This document shows positions 8,050-17,794 of a stretch of DNA of 64,000 nt, piece after piece. The position numbers and the translations under genes are program-made. The stretch is from Cohaesibacter celericrescens (GTDB lineage Bacteria; Pseudomonadota; Alphaproteobacteria; Rhizobiales; Cohaesibacteraceae), in assembly GCF_002866925.1 (NCBI RefSeq), contig NZ_PKUQ01000054.1, forward strand, positions 62,001 through 126,000. The letters are read 5' to 3'. Within the stretch, counting starts at the first letter, position 1; every line of letters begins with the position of its first letter. Under the pieces are notes generated by a model. That model did no database searches. It saw only the letters and a list, made by a program, of their open reading frames with translations, and was not told the DNA's origin.

Positions 8050-9483
8050 CTATTCGACCGGACCAAAGCTCTCATCAAACCCGCCAGGCGCGGCAGGCAA
8101 CAACCGTCGAGCAGCACGCACACGCTCGGCAGAGAAATTCTCGATCTGCTTGTTGAACATATCATAGAAATTCAATTCCGCTTTCAGATGCAAGAAGACA
8201 CCGCCCAGCCCGACGGCAGCACGGTTCATGAAAACAAATTCCCGCGGCACAGTCACCGGCCCCAAACGCTTTAATTCCTGACCAACTTGGAAAGCTTGCC
8301 GACGACCATACTCAGCAGGGCTGATACCATCAGCAATCGTGCGCACGCGATCATCTAGCATAGGACCATAGATGAATTTGGCCCAAACATTGAGCGCATG
8401 TACCATTTCCGTGCTGAGATTAGAAAAGCCCCACGTCTCATAAGCATGCACAATCTGATCGTGATCCTCGGCCAATATACCGTGATACAGGTCGACAACC
8501 CCCTGCACAAACTCGGGCCGAAAAATCCGGATGCAGCCATAGTCATACAGATTGATGCCACCGATCTCGCCATTCTCTTCAAACGCAGAGTAATTGCCCA
8601 AATGAGGATCACCGTGAATGATGCCCTGATGAGCAAACGGATACCACCAAGCGTCAAACAAACAGGTTGTTAGATAATTGCGCTCTTCTTGGCTATGGTT
8701 GCGATAATCCAACAGCTTACGGCCATCAAGCCACCCCATTGTCAGCAGGCGAGGTGTGGATAGCGTGTCAAAAACTTTAGGAACCCGAATGCCAGAATGG
8801 TCACGCAAGATGTTGCGGTACAAATGCATGTGCCAAGCTTCGCGCACATAGTCGAGCTCCTCACGCACCCGATCCCCCAGCTCCTTTGCCACTTCGCGCG
8901 TATCGATGGCACTCTGGATGCTACGATGCACAGCAAACAGCATATTCAGCTGCTTGAGGTCGGCCTCTACAGCGGAGGCCATATCTGGATATTGCAGTTT
9001 GCAGGCAAGCTGAGAGCCATCCTCCAGCGTTGCTTTATGCACTTGGCCCAACGAGGCCGCAGCGGCAGGTTCATGACTGAAGTCTGCAAAACGGGAGCGC
9101 CATTGAGCCCCGAGTTCAGACCGCATGCGGCGTTTGGTAAATGCCCACCCCATCGGTGGTGCATCAGCCTGCAGCTGCGCGAGCTCAGCTGAATATTCTG
9201 GCGGCACGACATCGGGCACAGTCGCCAGCATTTGCGCGACCTTCATCAAAGGACCTTTGAGATCACCCAACACACGGGCCAAATCGGCAGCCTCTCGCCC
9301 AATGTCATTGTTGTTGCGGCCCAAAATACGAGAACCGGCAGCGCGCGCAACAAAGCCGCCTACGCCCGCATTGACGCGGGCGTAGCGCTTAACGCGTTGT
9401 CCAAACCGGTTCTCATCGTCATAAGCGCCCCCCTTGTCAATAAGGGGCAATGCCTGATCATCAGGTGTCTTTTCTTTCGCCAT
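8050..9483 (-). CDS. ABC1/ADCK (UbiB-like) atypical kinase family protein
   Basis: A 477-residue member of the ABC1 kinase-like family, whose best known members (UbiB, COQ8/ADCK3) support ubiquinone synthesis, probably as ATPases. Family marks are the LMKVAQML motif near residue 80 (KxGQ group, here with Ala for Gly), the Ala-rich loop AAAASLGQVH near 142 replacing the usual glycine-rich loop, the following Ala-Cys-Lys, the HGDPHLGN catalytic loop and YDYGC in place of DFG. It lacks the C-terminal membrane helices of canonical UbiB and is closer in size to the soluble ADCK3-type. It ends 103 bp from the oxidase subunit IV gene and is 36 bp downstream of the peptidase gene, so co-transcription with pepF is possible. 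Confidence 0.88.
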   Translation of the reverse strand: MAKEKTPDDQALPLIDKGGAYDDENRFGQRVKRYARVNAGVGGFVARAAGSRILGRNNNDIGREAADLARVLGDLKGPLMKVAQMLATVPDVVPPEYSAELAQLQADAPPMGWAFTKRRMRSELGAQWRSRFADFSHEPAAAASLGQVHKATLEDGSQLACKLQYPDMASAVEADLKQLNMLFAVHRSIQSAIDTREVAKELGDRVREELDYVREAWHMHLYRNILRDHSGIRVPKVFDTLSTPRLLTMGWLDGRKLLDYRNHSQEERNYLTTCLFDAWWYPFAHQGIIHGDPHLGNYSAFEENGEIGGINLYDYGCIRIFRPEFVQGVVDLYHGILAEDHDQIVHAYETWGFSNLSTEMVHALNVWAKFIYGPMLDDRVRTIADGISPAEYGRRQAFQVGQELKRLGPVTVPREFVFMNRAAVGLGGVFLHLKAELNFYDMFNKQIENFSAERVRAARRLLPAAPGGFDESFGPVE

Positions 9484-9519
9484 AACAGCTACGCTCCAAG
9501 ATCAACCTGACAAAGAGCT

Positions 9520-11448
9520 TTATGCGCCTTCCAGCGCTTCCAGCTCGTCAATCAGGGACTCCACAACCGAAAGACCTTTCGACCAGAAACCGGGATCGCT
9601 GGCATCCAGTCCGAAAGGTGCCAACAACTCAGAATGATGCTTGGTTCCACCTGCGCTCAGCATATCGAAATATTTCTGAACGAAGCTCTCATCGCTATTC
9701 TGATAGACAGAATAAAGCGAATTGACCAAACAATCACCAAAGGCATAGGCATACACATAGAATGGGGAATGTATGAAGTGCGGAATATAGGCCCAATAGG
9801 TCTCATATCCCTCACCCAATCGAACAGAAGGCCCCAAACTATCTGCTTGTACGCTCATCCATAGCTCGCAGATTTGGTCTTTCGTCAATTCTCCTTCACT
9901 GCGTGCCGTATGCAGCTTGCGCTCGAATAGATAAAAAGCAATCTGGCGCACCACAGTGTTCAACATATCCTCGACCTTGCCCGCAAGCATGGCACGACGT
10001 TCTGCAACAGACGATGTTTTGGCAAGCAGAGACCGGAACGTCAGCATCTCACCAAAAACACTGGCGGTTTCAGCGAGGGTCAATGGTGTCGGAGCCATTA
10101 AAGCCCCCTGTTTGGCGGCTAAGACCTGATGAACACCATGCCCAAGTTCATGAGCCAAAGTCATCACATCGCGTGGTTTCCCCATATAGTTGAGCAACAC
10201 ATAAGGGTGTACACTTGGAACAGTCGGATGGGCGAAGGCTCCGGGAGATTTGCCTTCTCGCACAGCGGCATCAATCCAGCCTTTAGCAAAGAACTGCTCG
10301 GAAATTTCGGCCATCTCAGGTGCGAAACCACCATAGGCCTCTTGCACGATATCCTTGGCTTCGGGCCATTCAATGGTGCGGGTCGGCACCGCTGGCAACG
10401 GCGCATTGCGGTCCCAGTGGTCCAAAGCATCTTTACCAAACCATTTGGCTTTCAAGGCATAATAGCGATGGGAAAGGCGCGGATAAGCATCCTCAACCGC
10501 GACCACCAAAGCATCGACCACTTCACGTTCCACACGGTTAGCCAAGTGGCGGCTATCTGCCACATCTTCAAAGCCGCGCCACGTGTCGGAAATAGATTTG
10601 TCTTTGGCCAAAACGTTGGAAATCAGAGAAAAGGTCGACAGGTTGTCTTTAAAGGTGGTCGACAAGGCATTGGCCGCCACACGCCGTTTCTCGCCGTCAG
10701 AATCCGTCATCAGGTTAAGCGTCTGCTCAATGGCCAACTCTTTGGTTTCACCATCGACCTCCACGGAGAAGCGCAACCCTGCCATGGTTTCGTCGAACAA
10801 CCGGTTCCAAGCCATCGCGCCAGTGACAGACTTTTCATAGAAAAGCTTCTCAATGGCATCATCCAGTTGATAAGGCTTTTCCTTGCGCAAATCATCAAGC
10901 CAAGGCTTGTAATGGGTAAGCGCAGCACTGTTAGCGACGGAATCATCCAGCAACGCGTCTTCCACGCGGTTCAGTTCCAGCTCGAAGAACAAGAGTTGGG
11001 TTGATATCGTTGTGATTTTTTCCTGCACGTCACCATAGAATTTGGCGCGCGCGGAATCGGTGGTATTACCCGAATACATCAGACCGGCAAAACTGATCAA
11101 CTTGCCCATACGCTCTTGCATCGCTTCATAACGCTTGAGGCCCTCAGCGAGACTATCACCGCCTTTTTCAGACAGCATCGCGCTGAGCTTGCCCTGAAAG
11201 TCAGCAGCGAATTGCTCAACTTCACTTTGGCATTGGGCAAAATCGGCTTTCAACGCCGGATCGTCCAGACCACTATACAGATCATCCAGATTCCATTCCG
11301 GCAGGTCTGCAAGCACTTTGTTGGCACCAGCCTGATCTTGAGCGGCAAATGCGGCGTTGAAGGATGAGAGAAGAGAAAGTGCAGCGACCATGAATGAGTT
11401 TCCAGAAAATCGGTGAATATGGGTGGCAGGATCGCATCCAACCAGCAT
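9520..11448 (-). CDS. pepF: M3 family oligoendopeptidase, PepF type
   Basis: A zinc metallopeptidase of the M3 family that cuts short peptides. The HELGHGVHQ zinc motif is at about residue 435, and the downstream ETASVFGEML segment supplies the third ligand. The family start LPEWNLDDLYSGLDDPAL lies near residue 49. The chosen ATG has AGGGG about ten bases upstream. A second ATG at 11391 with GGAAA would give a 623-residue protein beginning MVAALSLLSSFNAAFAAQ. That segment is signal-like but lacks a positive n-region, so export is doubtful. Most PepF enzymes are cytosolic and about 600 residues, so some extension at the N-terminus is real in either case. Confidence 0.9.
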   Translation of the reverse strand: MLVGCDPATHIHRFSGNSFMVAALSLLSSFNAAFAAQDQAGANKVLADLPEWNLDDLYSGLDDPALKADFAQCQSEVEQFAADFQGKLSAMLSEKGGDSLAEGLKRYEAMQERMGKLISFAGLMYSGNTTDSARAKFYGDVQEKITTISTQLLFFELELNRVEDALLDDSVANSAALTHYKPWLDDLRKEKPYQLDDAIEKLFYEKSVTGAMAWNRLFDETMAGLRFSVEVDGETKELAIEQTLNLMTDSDGEKRRVAANALSTTFKDNLSTFSLISNVLAKDKSISDTWRGFEDVADSRHLANRVEREVVDALVVAVEDAYPRLSHRYYALKAKWFGKDALDHWDRNAPLPAVPTRTIEWPEAKDIVQEAYGGFAPEMAEISEQFFAKGWIDAAVREGKSPGAFAHPTVPSVHPYVLLNYMGKPRDVMTLAHELGHGVHQVLAAKQGALMAPTPLTLAETASVFGEMLTFRSLLAKTSSVAERRAMLAGKVEDMLNTVVRQIAFYLFERKLHTARSEGELTKDQICELWMSVQADSLGPSVRLGEGYETYWAYIPHFIHSPFYVYAYAFGDCLVNSLYSVYQNSDESFVQKYFDMLSAGGTKHHSELLAPFGLDASDPGFWSKGLSVVESLIDELEALEGA

Positions 11449-11450
11449 GA

Positions 11451-11475
11451 GAATGCCCCTTTAAGATAGGCATTC
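11451..11475. repeat. 7-bp inverted repeat at the pepF start
   Basis: GAATGCC at 11451-11457 pairs with GGCATTC at 11469-11475, spanning the bases just upstream of the pepF ATG at 11448 and covering its ribosome binding site. It could fold in the pepF 5' leader or be an operator; no other support. Confidence 0.35.
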
Positions 11476-11604
11476 ATTCGGGCACGTCAAATGCCTTAGC
11501 CAAAATACAGGCAGCAATGAGGCTTTGCACAGAGCAAACCATCTTGTTTGACAGTATGTGCGCCCGGCTATGCACACAAATTTTTGCGAGACTATAACCA
11601 TAAA

Positions 11605-11620
11605 TTAATGTGCCATTAAC
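11605..11620 (+). promoter_or_regulatory. Candidate CtrA-binding site
   Basis: TTAA-TGTGCCA-TTAAC is an exact match to the alphaproteobacterial CtrA consensus TTAA-N7-TTAAC. It lies about 145 bp upstream of the sigma54 regulator start and 155 bp upstream of pepF. Binding itself is inferred. Confidence 0.5.
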
Positions 11621-11762
11621 CGATAGGCCGCATCGTGGTTCAAAATGAAACAACGATGGCCTGTGCACTGGCTCACTTGAAGGCAACGCATCAGCGCTTT
11701 CGTTCGTAGGCAGCACCTGCTCTGCTCGGGTGATTCTCCTTAAAACAAGGCATTGGCACAAC

Positions 11763-13397
11763 ATGAGTGAACATATCCTAGTTGTTGATGACGATCCGGT
11801 GCAACGCCGATTGCTTGAAGCGATTGTTCAAAAAAGCGGCTTCCAGTCAGTTAGCGCCGAAAACGGCGAGCAGGCTTTGGCTATTCTCGACCAGCATCCC
11901 AGCGCCTATTTTGACCTGATCATCCTAGACCTTGTTATGCCAAACCTTGACGGCATGGGGGTTTTGCAAGCACTGCAGAAAACCGCCATAAAGGCCCCGA
12001 TCATCGTCCAGACAGCCCATGCTGGCATCGATACCGCGGTGAATGCCATGCGCGCGGGGGCCTTTGATTTTGTCATCAAACCCGTAGCCCCCGAGCGCTT
12101 GCAAATCGCCATGCGCAACGCCTTAAAGGTCAATGCGCTGGAAGAAGAAATCACCCGCATTCGATCAAAAAGCCAAGGCAGCTATAGTTTTAAAAGCATC
12201 ATTTCTTCCAGCGAAGCCATGGCTCGGGTGCTCAATTTAGGCCAACGGGCCGCAAAATCACAGATTCCTATTCTGATCGAAGGAGAATCAGGAGTCGGTA
12301 AAGAACTGATCGCAAAAGCCATTCAAAATGCGTCCAATCGCGCCAACAAACCCTTTGTGACGGTCAATTGCGGTGCCATCCCCGACAACCTTGTCGAAAG
12401 CATCCTGTTTGGTCATGAGAAAGGTGCCTTCACAGGTGCCAGCGAAAAACACACCGGAAAATTTCTTGAGGCCAATGGCGGCACTTTATTTCTTGATGAA
12501 GTTGGCGAACTACCGCTGGAAACACAGGTCAAACTGTTGCGCGCACTGCAAGAAGGAGAAATTGATCCAGTCGGCGCGCAAAAACCGGTAAAAGTGGATT
12601 TCCGCCTCATATCCGCCACCAACAAGGATTTGATTCAGCAAGTCAAAGACGGAAAATTCCGAGAAGACCTGTATTATCGCCTCAATGTCTTCCCTATTCG
12701 CGTGCCCCCGTTGCGTGATCGCAAGGACGACGTTCCGGCGCTGGCAAAGAATTTCCTCACACGGTTCGCCGCCGAAGAGGGCCGCAAAAGCCTTTCCCAC
12801 ATCACAACACAAGCACTGTCTCTGCTGCAGACATATGACTGGCCGGGCAACATCCGCCAATTGGAAAACACGGTTTTCCGAGCGGTGGTTCTGTGTGACG
12901 GAGATCAGCTAACGATTGAGGAATTTCCGCAAATCGCCAGTCAGGTCAGCGCATTCAGCGAAACCGTCGTTAAGGCCAGAGCCCCCTACCCTGAGCATCT
13001 AATCTACACCGAGCCGATGCACGGGATTGAACAGCAACGAACAGGGGACGAAATACAAAACGTCGAGTCAGCTGTTCAATATTCCCCAACTCTCCCTCTT
13101 TCCAACCAAGACGCCCACAATGTTCAAACCATTCATGCTTCGACAGCGCCAGAAGCACCCCGCCAACAAGATCCTTGGGGCTTGCTTCGCTTGCTGGATG
13201 AACATGGCAACATTCGCCCTCTGGCCGAGTTGGAAGCAGAAATCATTGGTCGCGCCCTGACCCATCATGACTATCGGATGTCCGATGTCGCCCGCCGCTT
13301 GGGCATCGGCCGTTCGACTCTTTATCGCAAACTCAAGGATTATGGTCTTGAGCAAGAAGGAGAAGCATCAACAGATGAAGGCGCAAAAGCATCGTGA
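11763..13397 (+). CDS. Sigma54-dependent response regulator (NtrC family), orphan
   Basis: A 544-residue activator of RNA polymerase-sigma54. Domain order: receiver (EHILVVDDDP with the acidic pair, phosphorylated Asp in LDLVMP near residue 55, Lys in VIKPV near 105), AAA+ ATPase (Walker A GESGVGKE near 175, GAFTGA loop near 221 that contacts sigma54), a long linker of about 90 poorly conserved residues after 400, and a Fis-type helix-turn-helix (MSDVARRLGIGRSTLYRKLK) at the end. ATG 11763 was chosen because the receiver starts right there; a GTG at 11730 would add 11 unrelated residues. No partner kinase is adjacent. The next gene encodes an L,D-transpeptidase, but a functional link is not shown. 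Confidence 0.92.
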   Translation: MSEHILVVDDDPVQRRLLEAIVQKSGFQSVSAENGEQALAILDQHPSAYFDLIILDLVMPNLDGMGVLQALQKTAIKAPIIVQTAHAGIDTAVNAMRAGAFDFVIKPVAPERLQIAMRNALKVNALEEEITRIRSKSQGSYSFKSIISSSEAMARVLNLGQRAAKSQIPILIEGESGVGKELIAKAIQNASNRANKPFVTVNCGAIPDNLVESILFGHEKGAFTGASEKHTGKFLEANGGTLFLDEVGELPLETQVKLLRALQEGEIDPVGAQKPVKVDFRLISATNKDLIQQVKDGKFREDLYYRLNVFPIRVPPLRDRKDDVPALAKNFLTRFAAEEGRKSLSHITTQALSLLQTYDWPGNIRQLENTVFRAVVLCDGDQLTIEEFPQIASQVSAFSETVVKARAPYPEHLIYTEPMHGIEQQRTGDEIQNVESAVQYSPTLPLSNQDAHNVQTIHASTAPEAPRQQDPWGLLRLLDEHGNIRPLAELEAEIIGRALTHHDYRMSDVARRLGIGRSTLYRKLKDYGLEQEGEASTDEGAKAS

Positions 13398-13523
13398 TCG
13401 TTGCACAGCTGCTACACAACCGGATTGTTGTCGAAATTGTGATTCGATTTGTGTTGCTTCTTGGCTCCAACAACGCTTTTGATTTGTTCAGGGTGCAAAA
13501 AGATTCGGATAGCAGGACACAAC

Positions 13524-15266
13524 ATGATGATGAGGACCACAACGGCTTTGATGGCGATATTGATCGCAGCCACAGGCACCGCCATGGCGGCATCCCAGCC
13601 CTCCCTTTCGTCTCGAGAGCCCATTGAGCTTTTCGGGCACAGTCCTGAAACCGCTTTGCGCCCCGAAATCGAGGCTAGAAGCCGTATCAATCAAATCCTG
13701 AATAACATGGCGCGCGTTGACACTCACGGAGTGGATCAATTGGCCGATCAGGATACGTTCGATGCTCTGAAGGACGCCATTGGCAGCATTCCGCACACCA
13801 AAAATTTTCTACAAAAACGAGACAACGCAGCTCTGGTCGCATTTTATTCAGACCGCGATTTTCAAACCGCTTGGTTTGAAAATGGTGCATGGACCAAACA
13901 AGCGCGGAAACTGATTTTTGCACTATCTCGTGTCGATCAAGACGGCCTGAACCCTGCCGACTATGAGACCCCTTTACTTTCAATTGCCAGAAACAAAGGT
14001 GCCAGTGCTCAAGACATCGCCCTTGCTGATATCAAATTGTCCATCGCTTTGACTCGTTACACCCGCCATGCCTATGCAGGCCGAGTGGACCCCCGCAGCT
14101 TTTCCAAAAAAGAAGTCACAGTCAAACCGCACTATCCCGATTCAATAGAAGCACTGAACAGCATCGCAACCGCAAGCGACCCGGTCGCCTTGATGCGTAG
14201 CTACAACCCACCACTCAAAGGGTTTGTGCAGCTCCGCGAAGAATATAACCGCCTGCGCATGGCCAAAAAGGCAGAAACGACGCCCCCCATTCCGGATGGC
14301 AAAAGCATGAAAGCCGGCATGCAAGATGCGCGCGTGCCGCTGTTGCGCAAAAAGCTGGAGTTACCAGAAGCGCTGGAGAATCCAACGCTTTACAGCAAGG
14401 AGTTGGCGAAAGAAGTCAAAGCCTTTCAGGCTGATAACGGTTTGATTGCAGACGGAATTGCAGGCAAGGCCACTCTTCGTATCCTCAACGACAACCGCAA
14501 GGATCTTCTTGCTGATATCGTCGCCAATATGGAGCGCTGGCGCTGGTTGCCACGCGATCTTGGCGATTTCCACGTCATGGTCAATATTCCGACCTATCAT
14601 GTTCAGGTGATGAATGGCGATCAGAAGCTCCACGAAACTCGTGTCGTCGTAGGCAAGTCATCCAACAAAACGCCGGTATTCTCGGATCAAATGGAATATC
14701 TAGTGGTCAATCCCTATTGGAACATTCCAAGGTCCATTGCCACCAAAGAATTGCTACCGCAGATCAAATCTGATCCTTCGGCTTTCTTTTCCAAAAGAAA
14801 CTACCAAGTATTGGCCAGCGTAAAGGGGCGTACACAGGTCGTTGACCCGTCCCTTTTGGACTGGGACAAGGTGGACGCCAAGCAGGTGCGGCTGCGCCAA
14901 CCACCAGGCACACGCAACGCGCTGGGCAATATCAAGTTTATTTTCCCCAATCAACATGCCGTTTATCTGCATGACACCCCGTCGCGCAGTTTGTTCAATC
15001 GGGACTATCGCGCATTCAGCCACGGGTGCGTTCGCGTTCAAAACCCGATGGATTTTGCAGAGATCATCCTGTCCCAGACTAAGAACTGGAACGCAAATCG
15101 GGTTAAGAAAATGATCGGTGGCAATGAACGCCGCGTGAATCTTTCCAAGAAAATCCCGGTTCATTTGGTCTATTTCACCACTTGGATGTCTGACACAGGC
15201 ACGCTACAGATCCGCTCTGACATCTATGGCCACAACGCCAAAGTCAAAAAGGCGCTCAATCTCTAG
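13524..15266 (+). CDS. L,D-transpeptidase, YkuD family (YcbB/LdtD type)
   Basis: A 580-residue exported enzyme that makes 3-3 peptide cross-links or attaches proteins to peptidoglycan in the periplasm. It starts MMMRTTTALMAILIAATGTAMA, a normal signal peptide, with AGGA upstream; the longer frame from 13449 adds a cysteine-rich stretch without a ribosome binding site. After a long N-terminal domain comes a peptidoglycan-binding segment (LAKEVKAFQADNGLIADGIAGKAT near residue 295) and the YkuD domain, with the catalytic SHGCVRV motif near residue 500. Length and the IPRSIATKELLP block fit the large YcbB-like class. It follows the sigma54 regulator by 126 bp and precedes another wall-active enzyme. 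Confidence 0.92.
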   Translation: MMMRTTTALMAILIAATGTAMAASQPSLSSREPIELFGHSPETALRPEIEARSRINQILNNMARVDTHGVDQLADQDTFDALKDAIGSIPHTKNFLQKRDNAALVAFYSDRDFQTAWFENGAWTKQARKLIFALSRVDQDGLNPADYETPLLSIARNKGASAQDIALADIKLSIALTRYTRHAYAGRVDPRSFSKKEVTVKPHYPDSIEALNSIATASDPVALMRSYNPPLKGFVQLREEYNRLRMAKKAETTPPIPDGKSMKAGMQDARVPLLRKKLELPEALENPTLYSKELAKEVKAFQADNGLIADGIAGKATLRILNDNRKDLLADIVANMERWRWLPRDLGDFHVMVNIPTYHVQVMNGDQKLHETRVVVGKSSNKTPVFSDQMEYLVVNPYWNIPRSIATKELLPQIKSDPSAFFSKRNYQVLASVKGRTQVVDPSLLDWDKVDAKQVRLRQPPGTRNALGNIKFIFPNQHAVYLHDTPSRSLFNRDYRAFSHGCVRVQNPMDFAEIILSQTKNWNANRVKKMIGGNERRVNLSKKIPVHLVYFTTWMSDTGTLQIRSDIYGHNAKVKKALNL

Positions 15267-15568
15267 CCTTTGGTATTGGTGGGTGCCTGCGCGCACCCAT
15301 CGCCATCTTTTGCCCCTATTTTACTTATAAGCAAGATGCGTCTGTTCCACTATCACGGGACAAGCGGAGTCATAATTTCGCGTATTCTGCTTTCGTTAAC
15401 CTAAAGCAAAGCATAATGCTGTTTGAAGCAACAACGAAATCAGCTAGCATAGACGTGTCATCGCCAGCCTTGTTATTTCGTTCCTAGACCTCTTGATCTG
15501 AAAGACAGGTTCAACGAGGTGGTGAAACTTAAGTCAGTGCCGAACACTGACAATTTAGTGGATATCCA
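15267..15568. other. 302-bp gap between wall-enzyme genes
   Basis: No gene seen. Near its start is a hairpin (TGGGTGC 15280-15286 with GCACCCA 15293-15299, then CTTTTG), a weak terminator for the transpeptidase. Near its end GTCAGTG / CACTGAC (15533-15551) forms a small hairpin 17 bases before the GTG of the next gene, where it could affect initiation. The middle is AT-rich and probably carries a promoter I cannot place. Confidence 0.5.
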
Positions 15569-17596
15569 GTGGCCAGACACCAAGACCATCTGTCCCGGTT
15601 CAGACCTGTCAATCAGGCCAGCCAGCAATCGCCAAGCGGTATAAAATCGCCTTGGTTCGCTGCCGCTTTGGCTTGTTTGCTGATGTTTATGATGTGGTTT
15701 CCCACACAGGCAACTGCGGCTAACAGGTCCCTGACACTGTATTTCACGCATACCAAAGAAACGACAACCATAACCTACAAACGCAATGGCAAGTTTGATG
15801 CTGATGGCTTGCGCCAACTTAATCGTTTTCTACGAGATTGGCGGCGAAACGAAAGCACTCAGATGGACCCGGCCTTGTTTGATTTGATTTGGCAGGTCTA
15901 CAAGGAAACCGGCGCAAAAAAACCCATTCATGTCGTCTCTGCTTACCGCTCACCAGCCACCAACAATATGCTGCGTAGCCGTAGCCGCGGGGTCGCCAAA
16001 AACAGCCGCCATACCAAAGGGCAGGCGATGGATTTTTATCTGCCTGGAGTTTCAGTCGAGACAATCCGTAACGTAGGATTGCGTATGCAAGCCGGGGGCG
16101 TTGGCTACTACCCGTCATCCCGATCCCCCTTCGTTCATATCGACACCGGCAATGTGCGCCACTGGCCGCGTATGTCCCGAAAGCAACTAGCCAAGGTTTT
16201 TCCGAAGGGCAAAACCGTTCATGTGCCACGCGATGGTAAACCCTTCTCAGGCTATAAAGTTGCCAAAGCACAAGTTGCCAAACGCAAAGCAGACATGATT
16301 CGATCATCTCGGTCTGTGCGTCGCTTCAGCCAAGTTGCCAAGGCTGCCCCAAGCACGAAAAAACCAACCAAGGTTCAACTTGCCAAACTTTCCCAGAAGC
16401 AACAGCAAGAAAAAACCTCTCTCTTACAATCTCTGCTCAATCAAAAACCCAAGCAGCCACCCAAGCCTGTTTTGAATACGCAAATCACACCGGCCCCTAT
16501 CGATCTACAGGGCACACCAACGGGTGGACCATTTGCGGCGACACCAGATTCGGCGATGCCACGCCAGTTGGCCACCTTACCCAAACGCCCACAGAACCGT
16601 CCCGATCCGGCGCTCAGAGATCAGGTACCACAAGCTCCATTGCCGTCTGATGAAACAACGGCAGAGATTGCTGTCGCTCAAGCGAGCGAACAAGAAGAGC
16701 AGCCGAAAGCTCAAGAGCCTGTGACAATGGCCTCATTGCCGCGCGCCCGTCCGGCTTCGGCCAAACAGAAACCTTTCCAACTGGCCAGTGCAGAACCAAT
16801 AACAGTTCTTGATCCCATAAAGTCGCAAGTGGAAAACCAAGACCAGACAGACAAAGACACAACTGTTGCTGAGACGCCAACAAGCGGAGATACGCTGACG
16901 TTAGCCTCTTTGCCCAAAGCCAGATTGACAGCAGAAAAATCCGCCGAACGCACTTTGATCGCCCCAGAATCTGTGGAACCGGCTACAGCGATAGAGCCTG
17001 ATGCGAGCGCCAGCGCTGTCTTGGCCAGTATGACTCAAAGTAAACCAGCAGATGACAAAGACCAACCGTCCAATCGTTTTGCCTATGCTGCGTCAGATGA
17101 AACCTTTGTGGCGGCCTTGCCCACACAGCGCCCACGCGCACGGTTACAAAAAGAGCTAAATGAATTGGGTGTCGCCTCCCTCCCCCAAGACGCCAAACGC
17201 ACCCAACTGGCAGGTTTGACAAGCCCTTTGTTGACGCCCCCTGAAGCAACCGCCAACACACTGGCAGCACTTCCTCGTACAGCACGACCGGCTTCTTCTT
17301 CTGTTGTAACCAAAACGCCGGCCCCACAACAACGCAGCCAGTCGAATCAAATGGCCAAACTGACTTTTGCCTTTGGGCCATCAGGAATGGCGCATTTTGC
17401 CCATATGAAGCAATCCACCAAAACGGCAACCTTCGCGCGGTTATCCCGTCCGATCCCGGCCAATCTGCATGGCTTGGTTAGCAAGCCGACAAGCATGATC
17501 GAGCAAACTTTCAGTCATCAGACTAGCCAACAGATTGGTGATGCCCATTTTGCTGGAGCAGCCATTGCACATATGGCCGTGCGTAGCTTCAACTAA
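15569..17596 (+). CDS. DUF882 / M15-type peptidase with long Ala-Leu-Pro-rich tail
   Basis: A 675-residue protein starting at GTG. It has a signal or anchor segment (FAAALACLLMFMMWFPTQATA) and then a DUF882 domain, related to VanX/M15 zinc peptidases that trim peptidoglycan stem peptides. The zinc-binding pattern is visible as SRHTKGQAMDFY near residue 147 (His and Asp) and FVHIDTG near 190 (His). From about 230 onward the chain is low complexity, rich in Lys, Gln, Ala and Pro, with degenerate motifs of the form (A/T)(S/A/T)LP-x2-RP repeated six times (LATLPKRP, ASLPRARP, ASLPKARL, AALPTQRP, ASLPQDAK, AALPRTARP). It ends in a short conserved-looking block (HFAGAAIAHMAVRSF). The tail is not catalytic and may bind the wall or a partner. 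Confidence 0.85.
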   Translation: MARHQDHLSRFRPVNQASQQSPSGIKSPWFAAALACLLMFMMWFPTQATAANRSLTLYFTHTKETTTITYKRNGKFDADGLRQLNRFLRDWRRNESTQMDPALFDLIWQVYKETGAKKPIHVVSAYRSPATNNMLRSRSRGVAKNSRHTKGQAMDFYLPGVSVETIRNVGLRMQAGGVGYYPSSRSPFVHIDTGNVRHWPRMSRKQLAKVFPKGKTVHVPRDGKPFSGYKVAKAQVAKRKADMIRSSRSVRRFSQVAKAAPSTKKPTKVQLAKLSQKQQQEKTSLLQSLLNQKPKQPPKPVLNTQITPAPIDLQGTPTGGPFAATPDSAMPRQLATLPKRPQNRPDPALRDQVPQAPLPSDETTAEIAVAQASEQEEQPKAQEPVTMASLPRARPASAKQKPFQLASAEPITVLDPIKSQVENQDQTDKDTTVAETPTSGDTLTLASLPKARLTAEKSAERTLIAPESVEPATAIEPDASASAVLASMTQSKPADDKDQPSNRFAYAASDETFVAALPTQRPRARLQKELNELGVASLPQDAKRTQLAGLTSPLLTPPEATANTLAALPRTARPASSSVVTKTPAPQQRSQSNQMAKLTFAFGPSGMAHFAHMKQSTKTATFARLSRPIPANLHGLVSKPTSMIEQTFSHQTSQQIGDAHFAGAAIAHMAVRSFN

Positions 17597-17794
17597 TCCC
17601 TGCCTTGCCAAACCATTTGCATATGGCTGTGACGCGCCCCGGCATCATCGGCATATAGCAATGCGATATTCCAATCAGAATCTAATGGTTCAGATCTCTA
17701 GATACCCGTTCAAGGGTGGAAGTGTATTTAATATTTGAATGACTTATTACGCGCCTTCAAGAGCATGAGGAATTCAAACATTTGAGCCTATTTG

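Larger units (their letters stand above)
11449..11762. other. 314-bp divergent control region between pepF and the sigma54 regulator
   Basis: No gene seen. It contains the inverted repeat at 11451-11475 and the CtrA-type site at 11605-11620. An in-frame GTG extension of the regulator starts at 11730 but lacks similarity to receiver domains. Confidence 0.6.

Noticed and set aside
10129-11004. Long plus-strand open frame antisense to pepF
   Set aside because: It mirrors a well-supported M3 peptidase and has no family features or ribosome binding site.
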